DNA of 64,000 nt from Micromonospora yangpuensis (GCF_900091615.1 NZ_FMIA01000002.1:6178501-6242500), one strand, 5' to 3'. Positions 1 through 9,344 are shown, counted from the first letter of the stretch. The notes: a model not told the origin generated them from the sequence alone. A program made the numbers and translations.

Positions 1-41
1 CCCCTCGTTCCCTGTTCGCGTACCCTGTCGAGGTGACTTGG

Positions 42-2453
42 ATGCGGAAACGTGACCACAATGTCTTCACCAACGCCGCATCGCTGCTCATCTGTGGCCT
101 GTTGGCCGGGGTGGTCGTCGCCGCGGCGGCCTTCCCTGCGGTGGCGATGTCCGGACTGGCGGCCAAGGCGGGTGCCGAGACATTCGGCAACCTGCCCAAG
201 GAGCTGACCGCCGCCCGCCCGCCGCAGATCAGCTACCTGCTGGCCTCGGACGGCAAGACCCCGCTGGCAACCATGTACGACGAGAACCGCCGGGACGTCA
301 AGCTCGCCGACATCTCGCCCCTGATGCAGAAGGCGATCATCTCGGCCGAGGACCACGACTTCTACAAGCACAACGGAGTCGACCTGCAGGGCGTCGCCCG
401 GGCGTTCGTCAACAACCAGTCCGCCGCCAACTCGCGGCAGGGCGCGTCGACGCTCACCATGCAGTACGTCCGGCTGAACATCGCGTACTCGGCGACCCAC
501 CCGCAGGACGTGGTGGCCGCGACCGAGGACACCAGCGCCCGCAAGATCCGCGAGATGAACTACGCGCTGCAGGTGGAGAAGGATCTCACCAAGAACGAGA
601 TCCTGGAGCGCTACCTGAACATCGCCGCGTTCGGCAACGGCGCGTACGGCGTCTACGCCGCCAGCCAGGTCTACTTCGGCAAGCCGCCGAAGAACCTGAA
701 GATCGAGGAAGCCGCGATGCTGGCCGGCATGGTGAAGGCTCCCACCGACTACAACCCGGCCACCGCCAGCGGCAAGCCGCTCGCCCTGGACCGGCGCAAC
801 TACGTGATCCAGAACATGGTCATCACCGGGGCCATCACCCAGCAGGAGGCGGACGCGGCCAAGGCCACCAAGCTCGTGGTCAAGGGCAAGCGGGCCCCGA
901 ACGGCTGCGTCGCCACCAACAAGAAGGGCTGGGGCTTCTTCTGCGACTACTTCTACCGCTGGTGGATGAGTCAGGAGGAGTTCGGCTCGACCACGTACGA
1001 CCGGGAGCGGCGGCTCAAGAGCGGCGGCTACACCGTCACCACCACCCTCGACGTGCAGGCACAGGACGGCGCCGACAAGGCGGTCCGCAAGAGCCTGGGC
1101 GTGAACAGCAAGGCGGCCCGGATGGTGGCGGTGGTCGAGCCGGGCAGCGGCCGGGTGCGCGCCCTGGCGGTGAACCGCAACTTCAAGCTCGACGACCCGG
1201 ACAAGCCAAAGAACAAGATCTCCAGCGACCCGAAGAAGGCCGCGAAGAAGATCCGGGGCAGCTATCCCAACACGGTGAACCCGCTACTCACCGGCGGTGA
1301 CGGCATCACCGGCTACCAGGCGGGCTCGGTCTTCAAGATCTACACAATCGTGGCCGCGCTGGAGAAGGGCATCCCGTTGGGGTACACCTTCAACTCGCCG
1401 CAGCAGTTCAAGTCGGAGTACATCGTGGAGGCGGGCAGCCCGGCCGCCTGTCCGGGCACCAACAACTACTGCCCGACCAACTCCGACCTCAAGCCCGGTG
1501 GCCCGCAGACCATGTGGAGTGCGTTCGCCCGGTCGACCAACACCTACTTCGTCCCGCTCCAGCAGCGGGTCGGCGCGGACAACGTGATCGACGTGGCCAA
1601 GCGGCTCGGCATCGAGTTCCGGGTGAGCAGCGAGGCGAACTGGGCCAACAACAAGGAGGCCGCGAAGGACTGGGGTGCCTTCACCCTGGGCGTCTCCTCG
1701 GTCACCCCGCTCGACCTGGCCAACTCGTACGCCACCCTGGCCGCGGACGGCAAGTACTGCGAGCCGATCCCGGTGCAGGAGATCAAGGACCCGGACGGCA
1801 AGAAGCTCGACATCGCCGACCCGCGCTGCAAGAAGGTGATCAGCACCGAGGTGGCCCGCGCCGCCGTGGACGCGGCCCGCTGCCCGGTCGGTGACAACTC
1901 CTCCACCAGCCGCTGTGGCGGCAGCCGGACCGCCGCCAACGTCCGGGGGATCGTGGACGCCCCGGTGGCCGGCAAGTCCGGCACCACCGACTCGGAGAAG
2001 ACCTCCTCCCTGGTGGCGATGACCAAGCAGTACGCGGTCGCCGGCATCATGGCCGACCCGGACTGGCCGCAGACCAACCAGCAGATGGGGCACGGCAATC
2101 CCCAGGGCATCAACCCGCCGGTGTACGAGACGCTGCGGGACGCGATGAAGGGCAAGAAGCGGATCAACTTCACCGCGCCGGGGGAGAAGATCTCCGTGGG
2201 TGACCAGCGGAGCATCCCGACCGTCGCCTGCCAGTCGCTGGAGAGCGCGAAGTCCCGGATCCAGGGGGCCGGCTTCGAGGCCGTCGTCTCCGACGTCCGG
2301 GTCCCGTCGACCTGCCCGCCCGGCACCGCCGCCGGCACCAGCCCGGACGGTCGGACCATAAAGGGTGGTGTGGTCACCATCCAGATCAGCGCCGGCGGAG
2401 GCGGCGGCCCCTCCGGGGGCCAGAGTCCAGCCGCCAACCGGGGCAACAACTAG
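42..2453 (+). CDS. Bifunctional penicillin-binding protein (class A PBP, transglycosylase/transpeptidase) with C-terminal PASTA domain
   Basis: This protein polymerises lipid II into glycan strands and cross-links the peptides outside the membrane. A signal anchor lies near residues 10-38. The glycosyltransferase domain follows, with the EDHDF motif near residue 103 carrying the catalytic glutamate. The transpeptidase domain shows SVFK near residue 429 (acylated serine), an STN motif near 500 and KSGT near 645. A single PASTA-like domain fills about residues 690-785 before a Gly/Pro-rich tail. Length (803 aa) is normal for actinobacterial PBP1 proteins. ATG at 42 is preferred because GAGGTGA lies five bases upstream; GTG at 33 is the alternative start. 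The gene is monocistronic and ends at a strong hairpin. Confidence 0.93.
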   Translation: MRKRDHNVFTNAASLLICGLLAGVVVAAAAFPAVAMSGLAAKAGAETFGNLPKELTAARPPQISYLLASDGKTPLATMYDENRRDVKLADISPLMQKAIISAEDHDFYKHNGVDLQGVARAFVNNQSAANSRQGASTLTMQYVRLNIAYSATHPQDVVAATEDTSARKIREMNYALQVEKDLTKNEILERYLNIAAFGNGAYGVYAASQVYFGKPPKNLKIEEAAMLAGMVKAPTDYNPATASGKPLALDRRNYVIQNMVITGAITQQEADAAKATKLVVKGKRAPNGCVATNKKGWGFFCDYFYRWWMSQEEFGSTTYDRERRLKSGGYTVTTTLDVQAQDGADKAVRKSLGVNSKAARMVAVVEPGSGRVRALAVNRNFKLDDPDKPKNKISSDPKKAAKKIRGSYPNTVNPLLTGGDGITGYQAGSVFKIYTIVAALEKGIPLGYTFNSPQQFKSEYIVEAGSPAACPGTNNYCPTNSDLKPGGPQTMWSAFARSTNTYFVPLQQRVGADNVIDVAKRLGIEFRVSSEANWANNKEAAKDWGAFTLGVSSVTPLDLANSYATLAADGKYCEPIPVQEIKDPDGKKLDIADPRCKKVISTEVARAAVDAARCPVGDNSSTSRCGGSRTAANVRGIVDAPVAGKSGTTDSEKTSSLVAMTKQYAVAGIMADPDWPQTNQQMGHGNPQGINPPVYETLRDAMKGKKRINFTAPGEKISVGDQRSIPTVACQSLESAKSRIQGAGFEAVVSDVRVPSTCPPGTAAGTSPDGRTIKGGVVTIQISAGGGGGPSGGQSPAANRGNN

Positions 2454-2478
2454 CGGGACTGACAGGCACCACACGTGA

Positions 2479-2510
2479 GGGGGCGGCACCGACCGGTGCC
2501 GCCCCCTTCG
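2479..2510 (+). terminator. Factor-independent terminator after the PBP gene
   Basis: A perfect 12-bp stem (GGGGGCGGCACC with its complement) closes a 4-base loop 25 bases after the PBP stop, followed by TTCGTCGT. It also lies downstream of the convergent yqeY-like gene and may serve both. Confidence 0.7.
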
Positions 2511-2572
2511 TCGTACCCGGGTGTTTCGTCGTGCCCGGGGTGGGTCTGGCCGGGCCCGGGGTGTCGAAGCTC

Positions 2573-3028
2573 TCAGAGGCCGAGCTGGCGACGTACCTCG
2601 GCGGCGACCCGACCACCCTCGGCCCGGCCGGCCACCGCGGCCTGGGCCGCCTTCATCGCCGGGCCCATCTGGCCCTTGCCGGTGAAGCCACCGGCGGCCA
2701 GCGCCCCCGAGACCAGCTCGGCCACCTCGGCATCGGAGAGCTGCTTCGGCAGGTACCTGTCGAGCACCTCACCCTCGGCGGTCTCCTTGGCGGCCTGCTC
2801 GGTGCGACCGGCGTCGGCGAAGGCGGTCGCGGCCTCCCGCCGCTTCTTCGCCTCCCGGGTCAGCACGGCGAGCACCTCGTCGTCGGAGAGCTCGCGCTTG
2901 GCCTTGCCGGCCACCTCGGCGTTGCCCACGGCGGCCAGCGCCATCCGCAACGTGGAGGTGGTCAGCTCGTCGCGCGCCTTGAGCGCGGAACGCATGTCGG
3001 CGGTGAGGCGGTCCTTCAGCGTGCTCAT
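2573..3028 (-). CDS. GatB/YqeY domain protein
   Basis: The 151-residue protein matches the YqeY family, whose C-terminal helical domain resembles the tRNA-binding tail domain of the GatB amidotransferase subunit. The family pattern is visible: an N-terminal helix with LKDRLTADMRSALKARD, then S/TTLRM, the conserved LSDDEVLAVL segment, the AEGEVLDRYLPKQLSD block and a C-terminal MGPAMKAAQA region. Length is the family norm. The cellular role is not firmly established. The gene runs convergent to the PBP gene and divergent from the metallophosphoesterase, with 25 bases between the two start codons, so the promoters must overlap. Confidence 0.9.
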   Translation of the reverse strand: MSTLKDRLTADMRSALKARDELTTSTLRMALAAVGNAEVAGKAKRELSDDEVLAVLTREAKKRREAATAFADAGRTEQAAKETAEGEVLDRYLPKQLSDAEVAELVSGALAAGGFTGKGQMGPAMKAAQAAVAGRAEGGRVAAEVRRQLGL

Positions 3029-3053
3029 GGTCGGTCAAACTACCCTGATCGGC

Positions 3054-3950
3054 ATGCGAAAGCGCACACTATTCCGCCGGCTCGCGGCCGGGACCGTGGT
3101 GGCCGGCGCGGCCACCCTCGCCTACGCGTCGCTCGTCGAACGCAACATGTTCACCCTGCGCCGGTTCGACGTGCCGATGCTCCCCGCCGACGCGGAGCCG
3201 CTGCGCATCCTGCACCTGTCGGACCTGCACATGATGCCCGACCAGGCCCGCAAGCAGAACTGGGTAGCCTCGCTTGCCGCCCTCGACCCCGACCTGGTCG
3301 TGGTGACCGGGGACAACATGGCCGACCCGGCCGCCGTCCCCGGGGTGCTGCGGGCCCTGACCCCGCTGCTGGACCTGCCCGGCGCGTTCGTCTTCGGCTC
3401 CAACGACTACACCGGCCCGGTGCTGAAGAACCCGTTCACCTACTTCCTGCCCGACCGGGAGTACGCCGAGGGCGCCGAACTGCCGTACGAGGAGCTGCGC
3501 GACGTCCTGGTCGGTGCCGGCTGGGCCGACCTGAACAACGCCCGTACCTCAATCAAGGCCGGCGGACGGCTGATCGAGCTGGCCGGCGTGGACGACCCGC
3601 ACATCGGCCGGGACGACTACGACCTGGTCGCCGGCCCGGTCTCGACCTCGGCGGACCTCTCCATCGCGCTCACCCACGCCCCCGAGCCGATCGTCCTCGA
3701 CCAGATGGCCGCCGACGGCTTCGGCCTGCTGCTGGCCGGCCACACCCACGGCGGCCAGGTCTGCGTACCCGGGGTGGGTGCCCTGGTCACCAACTGCGGC
3801 CTGCCCCGCTCGATGGCCAAGGGCCTGCACCGCTGGCCCGGCTCCGACGCCTGGCTGCACGTCTCGGCCGGGCTCGGCACCCACCCGACCGCCCCGGTCC
3901 GGTTCGCCTGCCCACCGGAGGCCAGCATCCTCACCCTGATCCCCCGCTGA
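3054..3950 (+). CDS. Membrane-anchored metallophosphoesterase
   Basis: A calcineurin-like phosphoesterase of 298 residues of the YkuE/YaeI type. An N-terminal hydrophobic stretch (residues 9-26, rich in Ala/Gly/Val) suggests a membrane anchor or Tat-type leader after RKR. Metal-ligand motifs are present in order: DLHM near residue 58, GDNMAD near 85, SNDY near 115 (the usual GNHD is altered), and GHTHGGQ near 230. The family cleaves phosphomonoesters or UDP-diacylglucosamine-like substrates; the substrate here is unknown. An open frame extends upstream, but ATG at 3054 gives the family length and a sensible N-terminus, and an earlier start would overlap the divergent gene. Confidence 0.88.
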   Translation: MRKRTLFRRLAAGTVVAGAATLAYASLVERNMFTLRRFDVPMLPADAEPLRILHLSDLHMMPDQARKQNWVASLAALDPDLVVVTGDNMADPAAVPGVLRALTPLLDLPGAFVFGSNDYTGPVLKNPFTYFLPDREYAEGAELPYEELRDVLVGAGWADLNNARTSIKAGGRLIELAGVDDPHIGRDDYDLVAGPVSTSADLSIALTHAPEPIVLDQMAADGFGLLLAGHTHGGQVCVPGVGALVTNCGLPRSMAKGLHRWPGSDAWLHVSAGLGTHPTAPVRFACPPEASILTLIPR

Positions 3951-3984
3951 TCCGGCTGCCTCCGTCGGGGGGTGGGGTACTGAG

Positions 3985-4013
3985 TTTGCCCCCGGAGCGG
4001 GGTGGGCTACTAT
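3985..4013 (+). promoter_or_regulatory. Probable promoter of tRNA-Pro
   Basis: TTTGCC at 3985-3990 and TACTAT at 4008-4013 are separated by 17 bases, and the tRNA starts 15 bases after the second hexamer. The -10 match is good, the -35 match moderate. Confidence 0.5.
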
Positions 4014-4027
4014 TTGTCGGCACGCCT

Positions 4028-4101
<74 letters not shown>

Positions 4102-4109
4102 CAGAGGTC

Positions 4110-4142
4110 AGAGGGCACATCCGATCCATGGATGTGCCCTCT
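4110..4142 (+). terminator. Terminator hairpin after tRNA-Pro
   Basis: AGAGGGCACATCC and its exact complement form a 13-bp perfect stem with a 7-base loop, eight bases after the tRNA, followed by AGTGCTTTG. Confidence 0.75.
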
Positions 4143-4181
4143 AGTGCTTTGTACAGCAGTGGAGTACACCAGCGGCGGTGA

Positions 4182-4640
4182 TCACCGCAGGCTCTCGCCC
4201 GGCCGCTTGAGGGCATCGCGGGTGGCGTTCAAGGTAGGCGTCTTAGTTTCCGGTGCAGCAGTTGGCCGCCGACCCGCGGCAACTGCCAGCCGATTGACAG
4301 CTCCCCCGCCGCCAGGTCGACGGCGTCCCCGGTGAGGCCGAGCACCTCACCCCTTGCGCAGGTTGAACACTAGAATCAGCTGGTACGCGGCGTACAACGA
4401 GCCGCGCGGACTCCAGGAAGCGACGCGCCTCGTCGCTGGTCCACACCCGGCCCCTGCGGCGGCGGACCGGTGGAAGCTTGACCAGTGCGGCGGGGTTGCG
4501 GGTGACCAGCTCCTCGGTAGCCGCGTGGTTGAGCGCCGAGCACAGCACGCCCCGGACGTCCTTGACGGTGCGGGCGGACAGCACGTCACCGCAGCACCGG
4601 CCGAGCGCGCAGGAACGCTTTCTGAGTTCCGGGCAGGCGT
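4182..4640 (-). pseudogene. Tyrosine recombinase (integrase) remnant next to tRNA-Pro
   Basis: Three stretches of actinobacterial site-specific integrase survive in different frames, read from high to low coordinates. A core-binding segment around 4430-4600 reads SARTVKDVRGVLCSALNHA, then TRNPAALVKLP and WTSDEARRFLESAR. Next comes YAAYQLILVFNLRKG, then after a frameshift EVLGLT and GELSIGWQLPRVGGQLLHR at about 4255-4370. Last is a tail, NATRDALKRPGESLR, ending in a stop at 4182. The bulk of the catalytic domain between LLHR and the tail is deleted, so the Arg-His-Arg-Tyr tetrad is gone. An integrase 3' end facing a tRNA 3' end is the usual arrangement at an attachment site. Confidence 0.75.
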
Positions 4641-4689
4641 CCTTGCCCTTGGCCGGCACTGGCAGGTGCGGGCCACCTCGTTGATCCAG

Positions 4690-4797
4690 TGGTGCCGGGT
4701 GTGACGGCGGTGAGGGTGCCGGCCAGGCGGATCGGGCGGGTGCAGCCTCCGGCTGCGCGGGTGTGCTCCAGCCAGCCGAAGTAGTGAGGGTGGACAC
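4690..4797 (-). pseudogene. RepSA-like replication initiator N-terminal fragment
   Basis: Reading downward from 4797, a GTG follows AGGAG and opens a short peptide MSTLTTSAGW. One frame over, HYFGWLEHTRAAGGCTRPIR followed by LAGTLTAV is visible. From memory of the family, that block resembles the N-terminal region of replication initiators of pSAM2-type actinomycete integrative and conjugative elements (RepSA). The rest of the gene is missing and the fragment runs into the integrase remnant. The order rep then int, heading toward the tRNA, is the normal order in those elements. Similarity is by eye, so the call is moderate. Confidence 0.5.
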
Positions 4798-5501
4798 GGT
4801 TTTCTCCTCAAGGGGTGGCAGGGGACGGGCGACGAACTGCCACCGGACGCCGGAGCGGTGTCCGTCGGTGGTGTTCGTGGTGTCTCCTGCCACCGCCGGA
4901 GAGGGCGGCTCACACCGGAGGGCGGGTGCAGGCCATCGGCCTTGGACCGCCGTTGAGCTGGGTTCCTGTGTTCTGGGTGATGCCGGGACGGGTGGGGTGC
5001 CTGGTCGTCGGCTTCCGGTGGTTGCCGCAGGCGATCCCCACCCGTCGAGGTGTGCGAATCCGAGGGCCATCGTGGACGGCAGGGAAGGCCGTGCTGGGCC
5101 GCTCAGCGGACTTCGGACCGGCGCAGTCGCCGGTGCGATCGAGAGCAGGCGGGACGTGACCCGCGTCAGCGGCAGGAAGGCCGCCAGCAACTCCGAATTC
5201 AAGTTCAGCGATCCGGCGGGAAGGCCGCGCTGGCGTGCTCGACGAGGAACACGTTAGCACCGAGCACCGACGCGTCAACCCGCCGTGACCCCGGACCGGA
5301 GGCGATCCAGCCGGCTGCCGGCCGTGTCGGGTCTCAGGACGTGCGTGACACGTCCCGTTAGACCATCTTGTCTGCCTCGGGCAGTTCGTGGCGACAGAGT
5401 TACGGAAGGTACGTGTAAGCGAAGCGGTAGCGCCGCCTCCCTCCGGGGGCCTTTCTGTGCTGAACTCGATCCTTGAACTGGATCGACAGCGAGAGGTGCT
5501 G
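4798..5501. other. Non-coding or decayed stretch inside the island
   Basis: About 700 bases with no open frame that has family features, a credible ribosome-binding site and consistent third-position G/C. All frames here look like chance openings in G+C-rich DNA. Nothing else recognised. Confidence 0.4.
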
Positions 5502-5736
5502 ATGGACGATCATGCCGGTAAGGAGGAGGGGCCGTCCGCGGAAGAACTCGCGCGCCGCACCAGGTGGTTCGAGCAGTACGTCGAGGCGTTGAACCAGCGA
5601 TCTGTAGTGGCCGAAGCGGGTGACGAACCGTATGCGTGTCCCTGCTGTCGGCACCCGACGATTGAGGGGCGAGGTCAGTTCGAGATCTGCTTCGCCTGCG
5701 GCTGGGAGGACGACGGGCAGGATGACGAAGACGCGG

Positions 5737-7154
5737 GGTCACGTCCGCGCTGGTGGTGTAAGAGACGGCCATCGCGTGATCCGGTCTGATGTTATGCGGC
5801 GATCGGGGTGGGGTCGGGCTGGTTGGTGTCGTGTTGGTTGGTGTCGAGGGTGGTCAGGCGGGCTTTGGCGAGGAGTTCCAGGCCCATGTAGCGGCGTCCT
5901 TCGGTCCATTCGTCGGTCTGTTCGGCTAGGACTGCGCCGACGAGTCTGATGATGGCCGCTCGGTTGGGGAAGATCCCGACGACGTCGGTGCGGCGGCGGA
6001 TTTCCTTGTTCAGGCGTTCCTGCGGGTTGTTGGACCAGATCTGGCGCCAGATCTCGCGTGGGAAGCCGGTGAAGGCGAGCAGGTCGTCGCGGGCGGCGTC
6101 GAGGTGCTCGGCGGCGGCCGGGAACTTCGCCTCGATCGTGGCGATGACCCGCCGGAACTGGGCGTGAACGGCGTCGGTGTCGGGCTGGTCGAAGATCGTG
6201 CGGACCAGGGTGGCTATCCACGGCTGCGCTGATTTCGGGACTTTCGTGAGCAGGTTGCGCAGGTAGTGGGTGCGGCATCGTTGCCAGGTGGCGCCGGGCA
6301 GCGCGGCGCCGATCGCTGCCACGAGGCCGCGGTGAGCGTCGGAGATGACCAGCTGGACGCCCGACAGTCCGCGGGCCGTCAGGGATCGCAGGAACGCCAG
6401 CCACCCCGCGCCGTCTTCGTCCGAGGCGACGTCGATGCCGAGGACTTCACGTTGGCCGTCGGCGTTGACCCCGACCGCGACCAGGGCGTGGACGTTGACG
6501 GTCCGGCCAGCCTCGCGGACCTTCATGGTCAGGGCGTCGGTCCACACGAACGTGTAGTGGGCGGCGTCCAGGGGCCGGTTGCGGAACGCCTCCACCTGCG
6601 CGTCCAGATGCTGCGCCATCTCCGAGACCTGCGACTTCGACAACTGCCGGATGCCGAGCTGCTCGACCAGCTTCTCCACCCGCCGCGTCGACACCCCCAG
6701 CAGATACGACGTCGCGACCACCGACACGAGGGCCTGCTCGGCCCGCCGCCGATGCGTCAGCAACCAGTCGGGAAAGTAGGAGCCCTGCCGCAGCTTCGGG
6801 ATCGCCAGGTCGATCGTGCCGGCGCGGGTATCCCATTCCCGGGTCCGGTAGCCGTTACGGGAGTTGACCCGCTCATCACTGCGCTGCCCATATGCGGCGC
6901 CGCAGATCGCGTCGGCCTCGGCGGACATCACCGCCTGCGCGAACGTCTTGATCATCGCCTGCAACACATCCGGCGACGCGCCCTCGATCTGCTCGCGCAG
7001 CAGGTCAACAGGGTTCACACTCTCTGAAGCGGCCATCGCGTCCTCATCTCCTTCTCTGACTTGGTCGTCTTGAAGGATCGACGCGATGGCCGTCTCTCAT
7101 CTACGCAACACGCCCAACACGGGCAAGTCGTACACCACTCCCGTGGACGTGACC
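5737..7154. mobile_element. IS256-family insertion sequence, 1418 bp, with 8-bp target duplication
   Basis: The outer ends are GGTCACGTCC at 5737 and its complement GGACGTGACC ending at 7154. A second inverted block, AGACGGCCATCGCG, lies inside each end; the right end has about 28 extra bases between the two blocks. Direct repeats AGACGCGG at 5729-5736 and 7155-7162 flank the element exactly, as expected for this family. One intact transposase gene fills the interior, on the minus strand. Intact ends, gene and duplication indicate a recent, possibly still active insertion. Confidence 0.92.
5792..7036 (-). CDS. IS256-family (mutator-type) transposase
   Basis: A 414-residue DDE transposase of normal family length. 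The N-terminal DNA-binding region precedes the catalytic fold. The first aspartate lies in TFVWTDALTMKVREAG, the second in QLVISDAHRGL, and the glutamate in NPQERLNKEIRRR, with the family CxxH motif in WQRCRTHYLRN. The start ATG at 7036 lies just inside the right end; AGGAGATGAGGA precedes it. The enzyme cuts the inverted ends of its own element and moves it by a copy-out circle intermediate in characterised relatives. No frameshift or stop is seen, so it should be functional. Confidence 0.95.
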   Translation of the reverse strand: MAASESVNPVDLLREQIEGASPDVLQAMIKTFAQAVMSAEADAICGAAYGQRSDERVNSRNGYRTREWDTRAGTIDLAIPKLRQGSYFPDWLLTHRRRAEQALVSVVATSYLLGVSTRRVEKLVEQLGIRQLSKSQVSEMAQHLDAQVEAFRNRPLDAAHYTFVWTDALTMKVREAGRTVNVHALVAVGVNADGQREVLGIDVASDEDGAGWLAFLRSLTARGLSGVQLVISDAHRGLVAAIGAALPGATWQRCRTHYLRNLLTKVPKSAQPWIATLVRTIFDQPDTDAVHAQFRRVIATIEAKFPAAAEHLDAARDDLLAFTGFPREIWRQIWSNNPQERLNKEIRRRTDVVGIFPNRAAIIRLVGAVLAEQTDEWTEGRRYMGLELLAKARLTTLDTNQHDTNQPDPTPIAA

Positions 7155-7323
7155 AGACGCGGACACGGTGCGAGGCGGCCCCAATGGCTCGCTAAGTCTG
7201 ACGGATGCCCGGCGTGCCTACGCCGAACGGCCGGTCAGCCTGGCAGATGCGCGGCGTGCCTATGCCAGACGACAAGCCCGTTGGGAAGAGCGCAGACGCC
7301 GATCGGCGCGCGAAACGACTTGA

Positions 7324-7986
7324 CGTGATTGTGATCGCACGCCGATCGATTCGGCGCTCTCGCGGAGTGTCACCCAGGTCCTGATACCGATCTGCCACGG
7401 AGGTCCTGGGACCGGACAGCCAGCTGCCGGCCGGTGTGGGAGGACTTTCTGTACCTCTATCAAGGCGGCCCTAAACGGGCCGCACGCGCCGCCGCCAGGG
7501 CGCGCGTCCGTCGCTCCGCTGGCGCTCCGACTCCGGCCACGCAACACGCCCGGCGGGCTGGCGCGAAGGGCGGGTAGCCCGGTGGGCCGCCGAGTGACGG
7601 ACAGGCCGTTGTCCGGTGGGGGGTGGTGGGGCCGGCAGCCGGCCGTGCCGCGCGGAGAGCACCGCGCGGCGTGAGGAAGCAGACGCCGGCCGCGTCGGCG
7701 AACTGGCGGCGGGTCGCGGGGTGGCGGTTACTGCGCCTCCGGCGGGGGTGCTCCGGCTCCGGGATGACCAGGGGTCCGTCGGCGGCTTGCGGTTCGTGCG
7801 TGGTGGCGGTGGGAGCCATCCCGGCCACCGTCGACCCGGGCAAGCCGAGCAGACCACCGCCCGACCCGCCAGCGTCCGTACGAGCCGTCAAGGCCGTCTT
7901 GACGTGGCGGGCCGGGCGGCGGCCCGCTCCCCAGTAGGGCGGGTCGACGGCAGACGGGATGGCTGGCTGCGCGCGACCCGGGCGTG
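7324..7986. other. No recognisable gene between the CPCC gene and the small secreted protein
   Basis: Several long frames are open on both strands in this very G+C-rich stretch but none has a family signature or a good start. A short inverted repeat GCGGCCC-taaac-GGGCCGC lies near 7470. The segment may be decayed island DNA. Confidence 0.35.
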
Positions 7987-8232
7987 TCAGCTCTTGTTCA
8001 CCCAGAGAATGTAGCCAGGCGAGTCATGTTCGCATACGTATCGCGCGACGACCCCCGCATCGACGTAGGCTTGCCCCAATTCGCGGCAGTGAGACTGTTT
8101 CGCCCAGTGGCTGTCGAATATCCAGCCACTTCCTGGCGGTATCGCCTGTGCTGGCGATCCGATTGCCACGACAGCGAAAAGCCCGGCCGCGAGCGCGCCA
8201 ACCATAGAGGTCACGAACTTTACCCTTTTCAC
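7987..8232 (-). CDS. Small secreted protein of unknown function
   Basis: An 81-residue product begins at GTG 8232, with the strong ribosome-binding site GGGGGAGGAAAG immediately upstream. Residues 1-30 form a classical Sec signal peptide: KRVK, then a hydrophobic run rich in Val/Ala/Gly/Leu, then GSPAQA as the cleavage site. The mature part is about 51 residues with two cysteines (SHCREL and RYVCEH), which could form a disulfide, plus Trp/Tyr-rich ends (GSGWIFDSHWAK, GYILWVNKS). I do not recognise the family. Base composition is less G+C-rich than the core genes, in keeping with its island location. A longer upstream frame exists but lacks a signal peptide at its N-terminus. Confidence 0.7.
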   Translation of the reverse strand: MKRVKFVTSMVGALAAGLFAVVAIGSPAQAIPPGSGWIFDSHWAKQSHCRELGQAYVDAGVVARYVCEHDSPGYILWVNKS

Positions 8233-8482
8233 AAGCTTTCCTCCCCCGTGGGCGATTTTTATTAGCGTAGGGCAATGCGTGGAGCTTGGCAACGGGCCGG
8301 TTGAACTTCGGCTCGTCGTGTGCCAACCGGTTACGGGCCTGATGCAGGGCGCCTGTCCGCCGCTGCACGGTCAGGCGCCGCTGGCCTGACACGGCGCAAT
8401 GCAGCAGGCCGGCCGGGTCTGCTGCACCGATAGGTGACATCTGAAATGGCTTGCCTGGTGGGCAGGCTGGAAGGATGTCGCT

Positions 8483-8791
8483 GTGCCCAAGCCCTACCCC
8501 CGAGAGTTCCGTGACGACGTCGTGCGTGTCGCTCGTGACCGCGAGCCAGGCGTGACGGTTGAGCAGATCGCCAAGGATTTCGGCGTGCACCCGATGACCT
8601 TGTTCAAGTGGCTGCGCCAGGCCGACATCGACGCGGGCGCCACCCCTGGGACGTCCGGCAGCGAGTCGGCCGAGTTGCGCGAGGCGCGTAAGCGGATCAG
8701 GTTGTTGGAGCAGGAGAACGAGGTCCTGCGCCGGGCCGCTGCGTACCTGTCGCAGGCGCATCTGCCGGGAAAAGGCTCTACCCGCTCGTGA
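8483..8791 (+). CDS. IS3-family transposase OrfA (helix-turn-helix subunit)
   Basis: A 102-residue protein with the standard OrfA layout. An N-terminal helix-turn-helix (PREFRDDVVRVARD through VTVEQIAKDFGVHPMTLFKW) is followed by a leucine-zipper helix (ELREARKRIRLLEQENEVLR) that pairs with the fused OrfAB transposase. It appears intact. The C-terminus overlaps orfB, whose GTG at 8788 overlaps the TGA stop, the usual place for programmed frameshifting or coupling in this family. Confidence 0.93.
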   Translation: MPKPYPREFRDDVVRVARDREPGVTVEQIAKDFGVHPMTLFKWLRQADIDAGATPGTSGSESAELREARKRIRLLEQENEVLRRAAAYLSQAHLPGKGSTRS

Positions 8792-9344
8792 GTGAGCTGG
8801 CCGCCGACGGGATCCCCGTGGCGGTGACGTGCCGGGTGTTGAAGATCGCTCGTCAGCCCTACTACCGGTGGCGTGCCCACCGTGTCACCGACGCCGAACT
8901 GGCGCAGGCGTATCGGGCGGACGCGTTGTGCGACACCCACCGCGACGATCCGGAGTTCGGCTACCGGTTCCTGGCCGATGAGGCCCGCGCTGCCGGCCAG
9001 CCGATGGTCGAGCGCACCGCCTGGAAGATCTGCTCCGCCATGGGCTGGTGGAGCGCGTTCAGCAAGCGCAAGCGTCGGGGCAAGGGCGGCAAGGTCGGTC
9101 CGCCGGTGCACGACGATCTGGTGCGCCGCGACTTCACCGCCCATGGCCCGAACCGGTTGTGGCTGGCCGACATCACCGAGCACCGCACCGCCGAACCTGG
9201 ACGACCCGGCAGCAGTTGAGGACCGCGATCGTGACCTGGGTCGAACGGACCTACCACTGCCGTCGACGCCAACGATCCCTGTCCCGGTTGACCCCTATCG
9301 AGTACGAGACCATCATGACCCCGCCGGCGAGTCAGGCCGCGTGA
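8788..9344 (+). pseudogene. IS3-family transposase OrfB with internal deletion and frameshift
   Basis: The N-terminal part is normal for the family (RVLKIARQPYYRWRA, then PEFGYRFLADEAR, ending in NRLWLADITEHRTAE, which holds the first catalytic aspartate). The sequence then jumps out of frame to the family's C-terminal block TWTTRQQLRTAIVTWVERTY and RLTPIEYETIM at about 9208-9340. The second Asp and the Glu of the catalytic triad, and roughly 100 residues, are lost. The product cannot be a working transposase. Confidence 0.88.

Larger units (their letters stand above)
5502..7323 (+). pseudogene. CPCC-type cysteine-rich protein gene interrupted by an IS256-family element
   Basis: The gene starts at ATG 5502 (GAGAGG five bases upstream) and carries the YACPCC...CFACGWEDDGQ signature of the Cys_rich_CPCC family (two CxxC-like pairs, probably metal-binding). 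At 5736 the frame enters the insertion element. Joining 5736 directly to 7163 restores the frame and gives the expected family continuation DEDADTVRGGPNGSLSLTDA, then ARRAYAERPVSLADARRAYA, ending at TGA 7321-7323. The restored protein is about 169 residues. Its C-terminal part contains a duplicated S-L-T/A-D-A-R-R-A-Y-A unit. As it stands, a truncated product ending inside the element is the only possible protein. Confidence 0.85.

Noticed and set aside
2475..3053. N-terminal extension of the metallophosphoesterase frame
   Set aside because: The extension lies opposite the yqeY-like gene, has no family similarity, and ATG 3054 gives the normal family N-terminus.
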